A stretch of 64,000 bases of DNA from Paenibacillus massiliensis 2301065 = DSM 16942 (GCF_000377505.1 NZ_KB898189.1:186001-250000), one strand, 5' to 3'; counted from the stretch's first letter, positions 26,208 to 38,270 are shown. The notes: a model not told the origin generated them from the letters alone. Program-made: numbers and translations.

Positions 26208-26302
26208 CATAATTAAAGGAGACAGGCGAATATTCGCTTGTCTCCTTTAATGATTTGTACTCCAATCTCATGAGTAACTTTTTGGCTCATTACATTCTGT
26301 CT
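26208..26302. repeat. Direct repeat with hairpin, copy B (5' side of sstT)
   Basis: ATAATTAAAGGAGACAGGCG and CGCTTGTCTCCTTTAAT pair, followed by TCCAATCT and GAGTAACTTTTTGGCTCATT. It matches copy A at 24652. It lies ~190 bases upstream of the sstT start and could end a transcript entering from the right. The rest of 26020-26339 is A/T-rich with no gene. Confidence 0.75.
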
Positions 26303-26339
26303 AAGTTTAACCATAAGGTGTCAGCATAATCCCTGAACT

Positions 26340-28235
26340 CTAAGGTGTATAAATGGCTGGCTGTGGAGGCGACTCCATGCCCTCACCCAGATAAAAGCCT
26401 GTATGTGGAGGCTGATTATAGGCTACATTTTGCCAGGCTATACTTAGTCGATAGACGGGATCATGCATAAGCGTGTAAAAACGATGCTCCGTCTCATACG
26501 GTGTAGAGTAGATTCGCAGGGCCGAATTATCCGCTGTTCGCCAGATAACTTCCTCTCGCCAGTCGCCAAAGAGATCCGCCTGCAGAGCTGGTGTACCCTT
26601 GGTGCCATTATTAGATAACGTTCCATCCGCGTTCAGCAGCAGCACTGGCGACTCATTGATATAGTCCCATTTCTCAATCTTGCCGACGCCTGTCTCGTTG
26701 TTGCTAGATCGGGTATGGTCCAGCAGCTCACGCAGCAGATCTCCATCCCACCAAATGCCAAAGTTCCTGGACGAAGGGGATGTGCTGCTAATCAGCTCTC
26801 CTGTAGCGGTGCGCAAGCCTACATTTCCCGATGCCCACTGCTCCGCTCCCTTATAGCGAGGGTCGATGTCTGCGGACATGCCGCGTCCGGTATCCACCCC
26901 GGTGTGCACTCCCCACAGAATCTCACCCGTCTGCGGATCGTACATGGCTGCTCCATATTTGCCGTTTCGATCCTCATTCACCTTGAAGACCTCTAGGCCT
27001 GGACGATCCGGGTTCAGATCGCCAACATGAAGGGCGTCCCCGTGTCCCATTTTGGTATTCACCAGGAGGGTACCATCGTCGTCCACGACCATGGAGCCAT
27101 AGATGATCTCATCCCTGCCGTCGTTATCCACATCGGCTACGCTCAGACTGTGATTGCCCTGTCCTGCGGTCCCCGCATTCGCCGGAGCATTGCTGTCAAA
27201 TATCCATCTTCGTGTGAGCTCTCCATCACGCCAATCGTAGGCGACTAGGACAGAACGCGTATAATATCCTCGTGCCATGACGATACTGGGGCGAGTTCCA
27301 TCCAGATAAGCTACACCTGCCAAGAACCGGTCCACGCGGTTACCATAGTTATCTCCCCATGAGGATACACTGCCTCTTGGCGGCTCGTAGTCTATTGTAG
27401 TCAAGGCTTGTCCTGTATCCCCGTCGAACACGGTCAAATACTCTGGTCCACTTAACACATAACCTGCAGAATTGCGATAATCCGCCGTGGCATTCCCAAT
27501 GACCTGACCGACTCCATCAATCGTGCCATCTCCGGTCTTGCTGACAATCTCTGCCCGTCCATCCCCATCAAAATCGTAGACCAGAAATTGAGTGTAATGC
27601 GCACCGGCACGAATATTGCGTCCCAGATTAATTCTCCATTTCAAGGTTCCATCCAATTGATAGGCATCCAGATAGACAGGTCCGGTGTGGCCTGATTGCG
27701 AATTATCCTTCGAGTTGGAAGGGTCCCACTTCAGCACAATCTCATATTTCCCGTCTCCATCCAGATCCCCCACACTCGCGTCATTGGCATTATAGGTATA
27801 GACTACACCATCGGGCGTCGTTCCTCCTGCTGGCTGCTGGATGGGCACATCCATGTAGGTATCGTTCCATACCATCGCTGGGGATGATTCTGCTTGTGGC
27901 TCGCCGTTAAGAATTGCCTTGATGGTGTACTCAGAAGAGGTCGTACCCGATGTGTCCAAAAAGTTGGTCGATGCCGTAATCGGTGCCTCATTGATCTTGA
28001 GGCTATCCCGGTAGACATCATAACTGACATGGGCAGGCTCCGTGCCCAGCATTCGCCAGCTTACCAGCATTCCACCCTCTACTGGTACAGCGATGGCACC
28101 TCGGTCAAGCTGCTCCATCTGTCTAGGTGCCGCAGCAGCCATACTTGATTCTCCACCAGAATACATCCCAGCAAGCACCATACTGCCAATAGCAGCGAGG
28201 GCTACGTTACGACATGTTCGTCTCCATGTTCCCAT
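26340..28235 (-). CDS. Secreted rhamnogalacturonan lyase (PL11, YesW-like)
   Basis: 631 residues from the ATG at 28235 (AAGGAGGAGC upstream). A signal peptide (NVALAAIGSMVLAGMYSGGE, cleaved near MAAAA) is followed by the family 11 catalytic beta-propeller. This begins with a small Ig-like region (EQLDRGAIAVPVEGGMLVSW) and has repeated Ca-binding loops: DLDGDGKYEIVLKWD, DFDGDGRAEIVSKTGDG, DVDNDGRDEIIYG. The ending DPVYRLSIAWQNVAYNQPPH is typical of YesW/YesX. It cleaves the rhamnogalacturonan I backbone of pectin outside the cell. A perfect cre site beside the promoter indicates CcpA repression in the presence of glucose. Confidence 0.95.
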   Translation of the reverse strand: MGTWRRTCRNVALAAIGSMVLAGMYSGGESSMAAAAPRQMEQLDRGAIAVPVEGGMLVSWRMLGTEPAHVSYDVYRDSLKINEAPITASTNFLDTSGTTSSEYTIKAILNGEPQAESSPAMVWNDTYMDVPIQQPAGGTTPDGVVYTYNANDASVGDLDGDGKYEIVLKWDPSNSKDNSQSGHTGPVYLDAYQLDGTLKWRINLGRNIRAGAHYTQFLVYDFDGDGRAEIVSKTGDGTIDGVGQVIGNATADYRNSAGYVLSGPEYLTVFDGDTGQALTTIDYEPPRGSVSSWGDNYGNRVDRFLAGVAYLDGTRPSIVMARGYYTRSVLVAYDWRDGELTRRWIFDSNAPANAGTAGQGNHSLSVADVDNDGRDEIIYGSMVVDDDGTLLVNTKMGHGDALHVGDLNPDRPGLEVFKVNEDRNGKYGAAMYDPQTGEILWGVHTGVDTGRGMSADIDPRYKGAEQWASGNVGLRTATGELISSTSPSSRNFGIWWDGDLLRELLDHTRSSNNETGVGKIEKWDYINESPVLLLNADGTLSNNGTKGTPALQADLFGDWREEVIWRTADNSALRIYSTPYETEHRFYTLMHDPVYRLSIAWQNVAYNQPPHTGFYLGEGMESPPQPAIYTP

Positions 28236-28313
28236 AATGCTCCTCCTTACCGATTTGGATTTGCTGTGCCTGTTCGACTTGGGTAGCTTAGATTGGAACA
28301 AATTTACATACTC

Positions 28314-28333
28314 ATTATATGATAACGCTTACA
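28314..28333 (-). promoter_or_regulatory. -10 box with adjoining CcpA cre site, rhamnogalacturonan lyase
   Basis: On the minus strand TGTAAGCGTTATCA (28333-28320) fits the cre consensus TGWAANCGNTNWCA at every position. It is followed at once by the -10 box TATAAT (28319-28314). Binding of CcpA here would block RNA polymerase. The -35 region is poor. Confidence 0.8.
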
Positions 28334-28514
28334 TTTTTGGGAAGACGAGCCACCTTTGCTTTTTGTTCAAAAATCCGGTCAAACACTTCACAAATCAGAT
28401 TTCTCCTCTCACTAACTAAGTACTCCCTCTCATGATCCGAAAATAGCTACAGAAAATATGCACTGAAAATACTAACCGAAAGCATGTCCTAATGACTTAT
28501 ACATGCTATCATCT

Positions 28515-28552
28515 AAAAAAAACAGCCTCTCCCATTAGGAAGATCGGCTGCG
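28515..28552 (-). terminator. Terminator of ypsA
   Basis: Minus-strand AGCCGATCTTCC and GGGAGAGGCT pair and are followed by TTTTTTTT, about 20 bases after the ypsA stop. Between here and the lyase promoter the sequence shows nothing else. Confidence 0.75.
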
Positions 28553-28569
28553 GGTATTGTACACTATAA

Positions 28570-29124
28570 TCAGTCTTCATATCGTCTATCATCATCGGCA
28601 ATGGATTGGATATCCTCTGCACTGATGCTCATATATACATAGCCATCCTTCTCCTGCTTTTTCAACGCAGCCTCCTTCATGAACCGGGGGCTGGCGGGGC
28701 CGGCGTCCTCATCATAAATAAGCAGAATTCCGTCCGTTTTTCGCAGAAGCAGCTCATCTCTGGCCTTGTATTGCCAGATTCCCTGATACGGCTGATTACT
28801 GACCAGCCCATAATAGTCAACTTGCTCCACAAGACGCTGGTAGTACTCCTTGCGCTCTTCCTTCCACTTCTCATCTGTAGGCTGATGCGCAGCCAGAATA
28901 GAACACTTCACGTGTGGGTATTCCTCTCTGAGCGCTAGCACCGCCTCACATGCCCACAGATCCACTCCATATTGGCCAGGGGTAATCACCCATTCCAGCC
29001 CCTCTTCGATGAGCGGAATAAGCTTGCCCGTGATCGCCTTCTGGATATAGGCAATGCCCTCATGCTGCTGATTGAAAATATTCAATTCATGGGCGCGATA
29101 CCCGGTTACGAGCAGATTTTTCAT
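28570..29124 (-). CDS. ypsA: YpsA-type SLOG-family protein
   Basis: 184 residues from the internal ATG at 29124 (MKNLLVTGYRAHELNIF), the family's normal beginning. The Rossmann-like SLOG/DprA-LOG fold is seen in TGYRAHEL, WVITPGQYGVDLWACEAVL and DGILLIYDEDAGPASPRFM. B. subtilis YpsA affects cell division when overproduced, and the family is thought to bind a nucleotide-related ligand. The start overlaps the upstream gene by ~38 bases, so the two are probably translated together. Confidence 0.9.
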   Translation of the reverse strand: MKNLLVTGYRAHELNIFNQQHEGIAYIQKAITGKLIPLIEEGLEWVITPGQYGVDLWACEAVLALREEYPHVKCSILAAHQPTDEKWKEERKEYYQRLVEQVDYYGLVSNQPYQGIWQYKARDELLLRKTDGILLIYDEDAGPASPRFMKEAALKKQEKDGYVYMSISAEDIQSIADDDRRYED

Positions 29125-29794
29125 AGTAATGCCTGTCACCAACCTTTAACACAACCTCTGTATGGGCTGCACGATATCTCTGTGCTGATCTTGCGCTGCG
29201 TCGACTTCTGAGCTCAGACCCGGGCATTTCCCCTGATCCTTTTGATCCTCTCGATCTCCGTGGCCTAGCGGCAGGACAACCGGGAGCATCTGTAGGCAGG
29301 AGCAGTAGAGGTGGGGCAGGGGTACCCTCTCTTAGATGGGTTGTCACCGTCTCAGGGAGCGATCTACGTCGCATATGCTTATAGTACGGAGACAGCTTGT
29401 GCAGCGTCGTCAGCAGCTTCACCCGGTAGGTCAATGATGGGAACGGCCACTGCTTCATAAGCCATTCGAGCCGCTGAAGTGCGTCGTCAGGATGCATCCA
29501 GGCCATGCTCCCATAGCTAAGCGCATCACGTTCTGGATACACAAGATGCTCCACGACCTGCGATGCAGGTGTGCTCTCTCCTGTAGTGCCAAGCCCCACT
29601 CGGACACAGGCAGAATGCAAGCCGTCCAATACCTCTAGAATCGTTGCCAGCCGGTAGCCGAACAAAATGTACTCTTGTCTTCCGATACTCTCCCGTCGTG
29701 CATATACCTGCTCAGCCAGCTCGGACAAGACCAGCAGCATTCCGCTCAGCGGCTCCGGGGGTACAGGTGCATGCTTACGCATCAGGCAGTTCAT
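29087..29794 (-). CDS. Unknown protein between SNF2 helicase and ypsA
   Basis: 235 residues. AAGGGAAGGGAG abuts the first ATG, so the in-frame ATG at 29782 may be the true start. Residues ~10-150 look like a helical domain (LLVLSELAEQVYARRES, RLEWLMKQWPFPSLTYRVKL). The last 85 are Pro/Arg/Ser-rich and may be poorly folded. No family was recognised. The codon pattern of the first part is like its neighbours; the tail is less convincing and could reflect a frameshift. It lies in line with the SNF2 helicase upstream and overlaps ypsA. Confidence 0.5.
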   Translation of the reverse strand: MNCLMRKHAPVPPEPLSGMLLVLSELAEQVYARRESIGRQEYILFGYRLATILEVLDGLHSACVRVGLGTTGESTPASQVVEHLVYPERDALSYGSMAWMHPDDALQRLEWLMKQWPFPSLTYRVKLLTTLHKLSPYYKHMRRRSLPETVTTHLREGTPAPPLLLLPTDAPGCPAARPRRSRGSKGSGEMPGSELRSRRSARSAQRYRAAHTEVVLKVGDRHYYEKSARNRVSRP

Positions 29795-29892
29795 CTCCCT
29801 TCCCTTGGATGAGCTTCCCCGCGTGTACCACTTACCCGTGCACAGCCTGTCAGCTCCCGTTTCACCAAGAGCATATGCCCGTCCGGGAACGA

Positions 29893-32800
29893 TTATGATG
29901 GCTGAAGCATGAGAATTTCTCTAAGCTCCTCCTCTGTCCAGAAGGATTCATCCGTCTCACCAGAGTGTAGCACTTCTTCTACCAAATTCTTCTTTCGCTG
30001 CTGCAGCTCCACCATCTTATCCTCGACCGTATGCTGAGTCACTAACCGGATGACCTGGACAGCATTCTTCTGTCCCATCCGATGGGCCCGGTCCATCGCT
30101 TGCTGCTCTACCGCAGGATTCCACCACAGATCAAAGAGAATGACCGTATCGGCACCCGTCAGATTCAGTCCGGTACCACCCGCCTTAAGCGAGATGAGGA
30201 ATGCGTCCCTGCTTCCCTCGTTGAACTCGGCACATAGCTCTACTCTTTCTTTGGGCGGAGTCTGACCATCCAGGTAGAAGTATTGCACACCAAGCTGCGT
30301 GAATTCACGACGTATCAGGTCCAGCATCTGGGTAAATTGCGAGAAGATCAGCATCCTGCGTCCCGAGCTGCGGCATTCCTCCACGATCTCAAGCAGCTGC
30401 TCCAGCTTGGCGGAGCTACCTGTGTAGCCTTCCACGCACAAGGCTGGATGACAGCAGATCTGTCGGAGCCTGGTCAGTCCGGCCAATATACGGATGCGAT
30501 GCTTGTGAATCGTATTGTCATCCAGATGCTTCAACGTATCCTGACGAAGCTTCGCGAGGAAGGCAGCGTACAGCCGCTTCTGCTCAGGAAGGAGTTCCGA
30601 CACCTGAAGATACTCCATTTTCTCCGGCAGTTCTGTAAGCACATCCCTCTTCAGTCGCCTCAGCACGAAGGGTCTTATTCGCTTAGCAACCTGCTCTCGG
30701 CTTAACGCCTGGAAGTCCTGCTTGCTCTGGAGCAGGTCTGGAAATACCACATGAAAGATGGACCACAGCTCCTCCAAAGCATTCTCAATTGGTGTGCCTG
30801 TCAAAGCGAACTTTTGTCTGGCCACAATCCCTCTGACTGCCTGCGCCGTCTGCGATGTATGGTTCTTGATTGCCTGCGCTTCATCCAGAATCATCGTATG
30901 GAAGACCATTCCCCCATATAGCTCTTTGTCCTTACGAAGCAACGGATACGAAGTAATAACCACATCCTGCTCGGACCACGTCTCCAGTGATCCTGTGCGT
31001 TCAGAACGTTCACCATCAATAATCATCGCCCGTAGCTCTGGTGCGAACTTCCGTAGCTCATTGGCCCAGTTATAGATCAGGGAAGCGGGGGCAAGCACAA
31101 GCGCTGGCTGCCTCCGTTCCCGAATCTCCGGCAGACTGGAGACGATATAAGCAATACTCTGCAGCGTCTTGCCAAGCCCCATGTCGTCGGCCAGTATGCC
31201 ACCGAAGCGGTAGCGCGCGAGTGTCTTCATCCACTGGAATCCATACTTCTGATATTCACGGAGCACGCTCTCCATTCTCTCAGGCAATGCAGCCCTCAAC
31301 ATCTCTGGGTGCCCCATATCCTCCATGAATTGACGCAGGGCCTGTCCAGACTGAACAACCGTTCCGCGCTCTAATAGCTCTGTCAATTGAAAAGCCCGGG
31401 CCACCGGAACGCGAATGCTTCCCCCCTCCAGTTGGGTATGAGTCACCCCGGCTTCGTTCATCAGACGTACAATTTCCCTGAATTCCTCGGTATCCAGCGG
31501 CATAAGCGCTCCCTCGGGAAGCCGATAGTACTTGCGCTTCAGCTCTAGCGATTGCAGTAGCTCACGAATAGCCGCTTCATCCATGCGATCCACTTGAAAG
31601 CGAAGCTCCAGCCAATCCGTTCGTTCATCGACATCAACCGTAATTCTTATAGGGGCAGGGCCTTGATACAGCCGTTCCTTGACTGCCGAGGTCGCATAGA
31701 TGTCCAGCAGCTGCTCCAACTGAGGGACTGTATGATACAGGAAGTCATATTCCGCTGCCTCATCCTCCATGAAGTAGCCGCTGTCCGTTCTCGCAAAAGC
31801 GCTATGCTCCATTAAGGATATAATCTGCTGCTCCTGCTCTCCATCCCGCATCAGGATATACCCACGCCCACCATGGCCGGTAGATGACTCCTCTAACGGA
31901 TTCAGGACAATGTCCCCATAGGTGAATTCGAGACTCGCCAGCAAACGTTGTCTGATCCGGTCTAGGTACAGCTTCGCTCGGAGTGGATGCCTTACAATCT
32001 GATCCGCTACCGCAGGCGCCACTGTGACACTGCCCAGCTTACGAAGACCAGGAATCACCTTCTCCATGAAGGATTCCATCTGCTCTGGCTGAATCCGAAT
32101 CTCTCGTTGGCGGGAAGTATCCAGCAGCTGCTTCAACTCGGACAGACGACGGCAGGAGTCTGGCGAGAGAGGGATCATTTTCCCCTCATACAAGGCCGCT
32201 CCGTAAGGCTCTAGCAGCAGGATGTCATCCAACCGCTCGATTTGGAGCGCATATTCCTCCACCTGGCCCTGTGCCTGATCAAAACGGAACTCCAGCAGTT
32301 CAGCACCCTCCACCACGTGAACCCCTGAATACAGTGTCCCGTCTTGCTCTAGACGTACCGCAGATGAACGGCTCAGTAGCGGACGAAGCGTCTTCCAGAA
32401 GGAAGGGGGAATGAGCAGCATGCGCTCACCGCTAATGCTTCGTCCCTGATGTCCACTCCCCTGTGAGGTCTGCTTATACCAGAGCTCATGATGGTAAATG
32501 GCTACCAACTGCTGCAGGATATCATCGTCCTCGGTACGGAAGCAATTCACTGCTGGATCATAGGTGTAGCTCTTGGAGAAGGGAAAGGGCTGTCGATGCT
32601 CAATCGCTTCCAGAAAAGCCCGCAGCTTCTGCACGATATACATCCTCTGTGTCCCCAGCTTCAGCTCCAGCGCAAGCATGTAGGTGCGACTCCCGGTAGG
32701 AAATGGCCTTAACAGGAACTCCATCTCGACCAGCGTGCGATGCTCCAAATAAGGTGCAGCCGCTGTGGGGCGTGGGGGGCGTTCAGAGAATAGCCCCAGC

Positions 32801-33282
32801 ACACCATTAGCCAGTCGTGTCTGACTGGACACCAATCCCTGGCGTCCTTGACGCTGAGTGCCCACCGTGCCATGACGCACCTGCATCTCACCTGCTCGCC
32901 CAGTCCAGCCTGTGGTAGACGTACCTCCAGAGGTCCTTGTACCAGATGATGCATACCCCTCTGACCCCGTGCTGTTTGCTGCCGCTCCTCCATCATGACG
33001 AAGCTCGTGAATGTGTAGCAGTACTGCAGCAATATGTGCGCAAAAATAATCAGATGTAGCATGGCTTGGACAGTCACAATCCGCCTTCACATCACCATCT
33101 TGGTCAATTTCCACGTATACTTCATATCCGATCCCGTCTCGTACCATAGCCTTGTATACATTTACCTCAGGATTGTAGCTGGTGAGGAGGACTTTATCGT
33201 CCTGCAGCAGAGCTTCCCCTTCATTGCAGGTTTCTCTGCCGCAGAGTAGCTTAATGACACGAATCGTCAATGGAAAGCTCAT
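29893..33282 (-). CDS. SWIM zinc-finger SNF2-family helicase
   Basis: 1129 residues from the ATG at 33282 (GGGAGG nine bases before); the longer frame lacks a site. The N-terminal SWIM motif reads CDCPSHATSDYFCAHIAAVL (CxC…CxH). A ~550-residue helical/beta region of the bacterial SNF2 type follows. The ATPase starts near residue 695 with LADDMGLGKT (Walker A), LDEAQAIKN (motif II) and FALTGTPIEN. The second lobe has MLIFSQFTQML, LKAGGTGLNLTGADTVI and QAMDRAHRMGQ (motif VI near 1067). These proteins translocate on double-stranded DNA and remodel protein-DNA complexes. Their bacterial role is poorly defined (transcription recycling, repair or defence). Confidence 0.93.
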   Translation of the reverse strand: MSFPLTIRVIKLLCGRETCNEGEALLQDDKVLLTSYNPEVNVYKAMVRDGIGYEVYVEIDQDGDVKADCDCPSHATSDYFCAHIAAVLLHIHELRHDGGAAANSTGSEGYASSGTRTSGGTSTTGWTGRAGEMQVRHGTVGTQRQGRQGLVSSQTRLANGVLGLFSERPPRPTAAAPYLEHRTLVEMEFLLRPFPTGSRTYMLALELKLGTQRMYIVQKLRAFLEAIEHRQPFPFSKSYTYDPAVNCFRTEDDDILQQLVAIYHHELWYKQTSQGSGHQGRSISGERMLLIPPSFWKTLRPLLSRSSAVRLEQDGTLYSGVHVVEGAELLEFRFDQAQGQVEEYALQIERLDDILLLEPYGAALYEGKMIPLSPDSCRRLSELKQLLDTSRQREIRIQPEQMESFMEKVIPGLRKLGSVTVAPAVADQIVRHPLRAKLYLDRIRQRLLASLEFTYGDIVLNPLEESSTGHGGRGYILMRDGEQEQQIISLMEHSAFARTDSGYFMEDEAAEYDFLYHTVPQLEQLLDIYATSAVKERLYQGPAPIRITVDVDERTDWLELRFQVDRMDEAAIRELLQSLELKRKYYRLPEGALMPLDTEEFREIVRLMNEAGVTHTQLEGGSIRVPVARAFQLTELLERGTVVQSGQALRQFMEDMGHPEMLRAALPERMESVLREYQKYGFQWMKTLARYRFGGILADDMGLGKTLQSIAYIVSSLPEIRERRQPALVLAPASLIYNWANELRKFAPELRAMIIDGERSERTGSLETWSEQDVVITSYPLLRKDKELYGGMVFHTMILDEAQAIKNHTSQTAQAVRGIVARQKFALTGTPIENALEELWSIFHVVFPDLLQSKQDFQALSREQVAKRIRPFVLRRLKRDVLTELPEKMEYLQVSELLPEQKRLYAAFLAKLRQDTLKHLDDNTIHKHRIRILAGLTRLRQICCHPALCVEGYTGSSAKLEQLLEIVEECRSSGRRMLIFSQFTQMLDLIRREFTQLGVQYFYLDGQTPPKERVELCAEFNEGSRDAFLISLKAGGTGLNLTGADTVILFDLWWNPAVEQQAMDRAHRMGQKNAVQVIRLVTQHTVEDKMVELQQRKKNLVEEVLHSGETDESFWTEEELREILMLQPS

Positions 33283-33632
33283 TGCTCGTAATCCTCCCTG
33301 TTCTCCTTCGTACATCACCGTACTGGATAATTTCGCTCTATACTCTATCATACCAGAAAGCCGCATGCCAGCAGTGAATACACTGCCAGATAGCCTACTG
33401 GCATAAATCCCTATTCACACTATGGACACTCATGCGCCATCCGCTCCAAGGCTATAGGGGTGCAGCCTGCCAACACAGGGTCTGTATTCAGAAGCATACT
33501 TACTCCATGGAGGAAATACATTTATAGGAGTGGGATTTATCTGCTTATTGGGGCATCATGCCACTAATCTGCGGTGAGATCGACCAACAGGGCATTATAT
33601 TTTACAGGTATGAAGGAGATGGGTGAGACAAT

Positions 33633-34757
33633 ATGGAAGATCCTCGGCTAACACTCTGCATGATTGTCAAGGATGAGGAAGCTTGCCTGGCACGCTGTCT
33701 TGAAAGCGTTCAGGGAGTCGTCGATGAGATGATCATTGTGGACACTGGTTCCAGTGATCAGACCGTTGCAATCTGTGAGCAATATGGAGCTACTGTACTT
33801 CATTATGAATGGCATGATGACTTCTCCGCTGCTCGTAACCATGGATTGCCCCATGCCACTGGAGATTGGATTCTGTGGCTGGATGCAGACGAAGCATTGG
33901 ATACGTACGACGCGGCCTACGTCAAGGAGCTGCTGCGAGAAGAGGAAGATCATGTGCTCTCTGTGCATCTGATTAATTACGTTAACGATACACGCAATGC
34001 GGATGATGCGTTTCATATTGCTCAGACGCGCTTATTTCGCAATGGAAAGGGATTCAAATTCCGGGCTACCATTCACGAGACCTTGAACATTACTGAAGCC
34101 TTGTCTCCTGAGGAGCTTCCTACAGCCATCAAGCTACTGCCCGTGCGAATCCATCATGAAGGGTATACTGAATCCGTTATTGCCAATAAAAAGAAATCTG
34201 AACGCAACCTGAATCTTCTCCTGAAAGAGCTCGGTAAAGAAGGCCACAGCCCATGGATTGAATATCATCTTGCCAGTGAATATGCTCATCTTCAGGAATA
34301 CGAGTCAGCCTTTGCTTATGTGAATCGTTCGATCAAAGGTTTTCTGGAACAAGGCGTAGCTCCACCATCACTGCTATACAAGCTCAAGTATTCGGTTCTA
34401 ATCTCTACAGGAAGCGCAGAGGGCGCATGGCCTGGCATTGAGAAAGCCATTGAAATGTATCCTGACTATGTAGACCTGCATCTGTACAAGGGTATTATTC
34501 TTTATTTAAAAGGCTGGTACGAACAGGCTCATGAAGCCTTTGACCACTGTCTGGAGATGGGCGAAGGTAATCTCGCGCACCTGACTCTCCGTGGCTCAGG
34601 CAGCTTTCATGCCTGGTATTACAAAGGTCAATGCTACGAGCAGGAGGGCCAGCTAGAGCAGGCGCTTCACGCCTATTATCAGTCACTTAGCTTATCTTAT
34701 ACTTACACCCCAGCTTCAGATGCCTTAATACGGCTTAACGAGCTATTGAAGGCATGA
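33633..34757 (+). CDS. Family 2 glycosyltransferase fused to TPR repeats
   Basis: 374 residues, GAAGGAGATGG upstream. The GT2 domain (residues 1-~215) shows LTLCMIVKDEEACLARCLES, VDTGSSDQT and the metal-binding WLDADEALD, with FKFRATIHETL later. The C-terminal third is built from TPR helices (ASEYAHLQEYESAFAYVNRS, LHLYKGIILYLKGWYEQAHE, YYKGQCYEQEGQLEQALHAY). This architecture is shared with SunS-type peptide S-glycosyltransferases and with protein glycosylation enzymes in Bacillales. No bacteriocin precursor is adjacent. Glycosylation of the Thr-rich collagen-like protein encoded nearby is an appealing but untested idea. Confidence 0.88.
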   Translation: MEDPRLTLCMIVKDEEACLARCLESVQGVVDEMIIVDTGSSDQTVAICEQYGATVLHYEWHDDFSAARNHGLPHATGDWILWLDADEALDTYDAAYVKELLREEEDHVLSVHLINYVNDTRNADDAFHIAQTRLFRNGKGFKFRATIHETLNITEALSPEELPTAIKLLPVRIHHEGYTESVIANKKKSERNLNLLLKELGKEGHSPWIEYHLASEYAHLQEYESAFAYVNRSIKGFLEQGVAPPSLLYKLKYSVLISTGSAEGAWPGIEKAIEMYPDYVDLHLYKGIILYLKGWYEQAHEAFDHCLEMGEGNLAHLTLRGSGSFHAWYYKGQCYEQEGQLEQALHAYYQSLSLSYTYTPASDALIRLNELLKA

Positions 34758-34793
34758 CGTGCGTAATAAGCAAATAAGCAACTCGTGTTCGTG

Positions 34794-34834
34794 CAACAGG
34801 CCAGTCAGGAATCACTTTGACCGGCCTGTTTTAC
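34794..34834 (+). terminator. Terminator of the glycosyltransferase gene
   Basis: AACAGGCCAGTCA and TGACCGGCCTGTT pair strongly, followed by TTAC and further T-rich sequence. Confidence 0.8.
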
Positions 34835-34961
34835 TTATTTCTTTCTAGATTTATGTAGGATTTAGCAGCAATGGATTTGTACATGCTGCTAGTCGCAGCA
34901 AAGCCCCTCTTCCAGCCTCGTATCGGATGTATGTATTTAGTGAATATAGAGCTTAGGTATT

Positions 34962-35005
34962 AGAAAAAAAGCCGCTATTCCATGACGGAACAGCGGCTAA
35001 TATAA
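34962..35005 (-). terminator. Terminator of the collagen-like pseudogene (duplicate)
   Basis: AGCCGCTATTCC and GGAACAGCGGCT pair, with TTTTTTT on the minus-strand side. It is a near copy of the terminator at 35803-35842, including flanking bases (GTGAATATAGAGCTTAGGT). Confidence 0.85.
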
Positions 35006-35011
35006 GACAAC

Positions 35012-35456
35012 CTGGTTATTCGGTAAAGGTAAATCAACAACTCCTAGTATAAGAGTAAGAAGTGCACCCGCTGTGTTAGCTCCGAAAATAGAGATGGCCG
35101 TAAGGCTCGTTCCCGTGTTTCTCCTATGGCTCCTGTTACTACCGTAATTCCTATTGGCACTGGTCCAACACTTTCAATACTGTCTTCAGCTTACTATCAA
35201 GCAGCAATTCCTTCTTGATCGTTTCCTGCAATGTGGACTGAACACTCTTATTTATAATCAGAAGTTCACTAATCGTAGCAGGAATCGTCAGACCTGGCAA
35301 TGTACCTACAGCATATTGAATCTTCTCTGCTTCTGCATTAATGACGTGACCTAATCCCAGCTCTTCCATCGCAATGGATGCTAAGAGCAAATTAATTGCT
35401 TCGTCTCTTGTTAAGGTTATGTTAGGATTAATATTAGGTATGTTCGGTTGAGACAT
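35012..35456 (-). pseudogene. Collapsed tandem copy of the collagen-like exosporium gene
   Basis: The first ~93 codons match the N-terminal domain of the neighbouring collagen-like gene almost residue for residue ([23 protein letters not shown] block, [14 protein letters not shown]). One base is lost at the codons for LKSAG (copy reads LKVLDQCQ then stop at 35151). After that only a few Gly-X-Thr codons remain, then DNA matching the start of the C-terminal domain up to the region encoding DNQV, with another single-base change. Virtually the whole ~550-residue repeat region and most of the C-terminal domain are missing. A 101-residue N-terminal fragment could still be made. Confidence 0.85.
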
Positions 35457-35733
35457 GCTATCACTCCTCAGCTCAATTTTTGGTATCTCCTTCTACATAA
35501 TCGATGAACACCTGAAGGAATATACTCTGTTCCGATTCAGGTATTTCTCCAGTTCAGCACAGAAGATATCTTATTCTATGTAGTAGCTAATGATCCGTGA
35601 TACATGCCAAGCCTAACTTCTCTATGCGCTGCTGATATGCTGAACCGCACTAAAAAAGACTCCAAATCCACGATTAGAGTGGAATTGAAGTCCTACTGGT
35701 CTGAATGAATGGTGAAGATTGATTATTTTGGCG

Positions 35734-35772
35734 TTAAAATGCAGGTACAGATACCTCACCAAATTTCTTTTC
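35734..35772 (-). pseudogene. Duplicated last codons of metQ
   Basis: Minus-strand codons read EKKFGEVSVPAF followed by TAA. The true metQ, 2.9 kb away, ends EENFGEVSVPAF. The sequence downstream (35650-35730) also matches the metQ terminator region at 38540-38620. The fragment marks one border of a tandem duplication. The remainder of 35457-35802 is duplicated upstream sequence of the collagen-like gene. Confidence 0.85.
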
Positions 35773-35802
35773 AATTTACTAGTGAATATAGAGCTTAGGT
35801 GT

Positions 35803-35842
35803 TAGAAAAAAAGCCGCTATCCCATGACGGGACAGCGGCTGA
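35803..35842 (-). terminator. Terminator of the collagen-like gene
   Basis: Minus-strand AGCCGCTGTCCC and GGGATAGCGGCT pair around GTCAT and are followed by TTTTTTT, shortly after the gene's stop. Confidence 0.9.
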
Positions 35843-35858
35843 TATAATTTACTAATTA

Positions 35859-38270
<2,412 letters not shown>

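Noticed and set aside
28570..33282. Annotating the SNF2/SLOG block as a defence island
   Set aside because: There is no nuclease, methylase or effector nearby, and ypsA is common outside defence loci; kept only as a low-interest idea.
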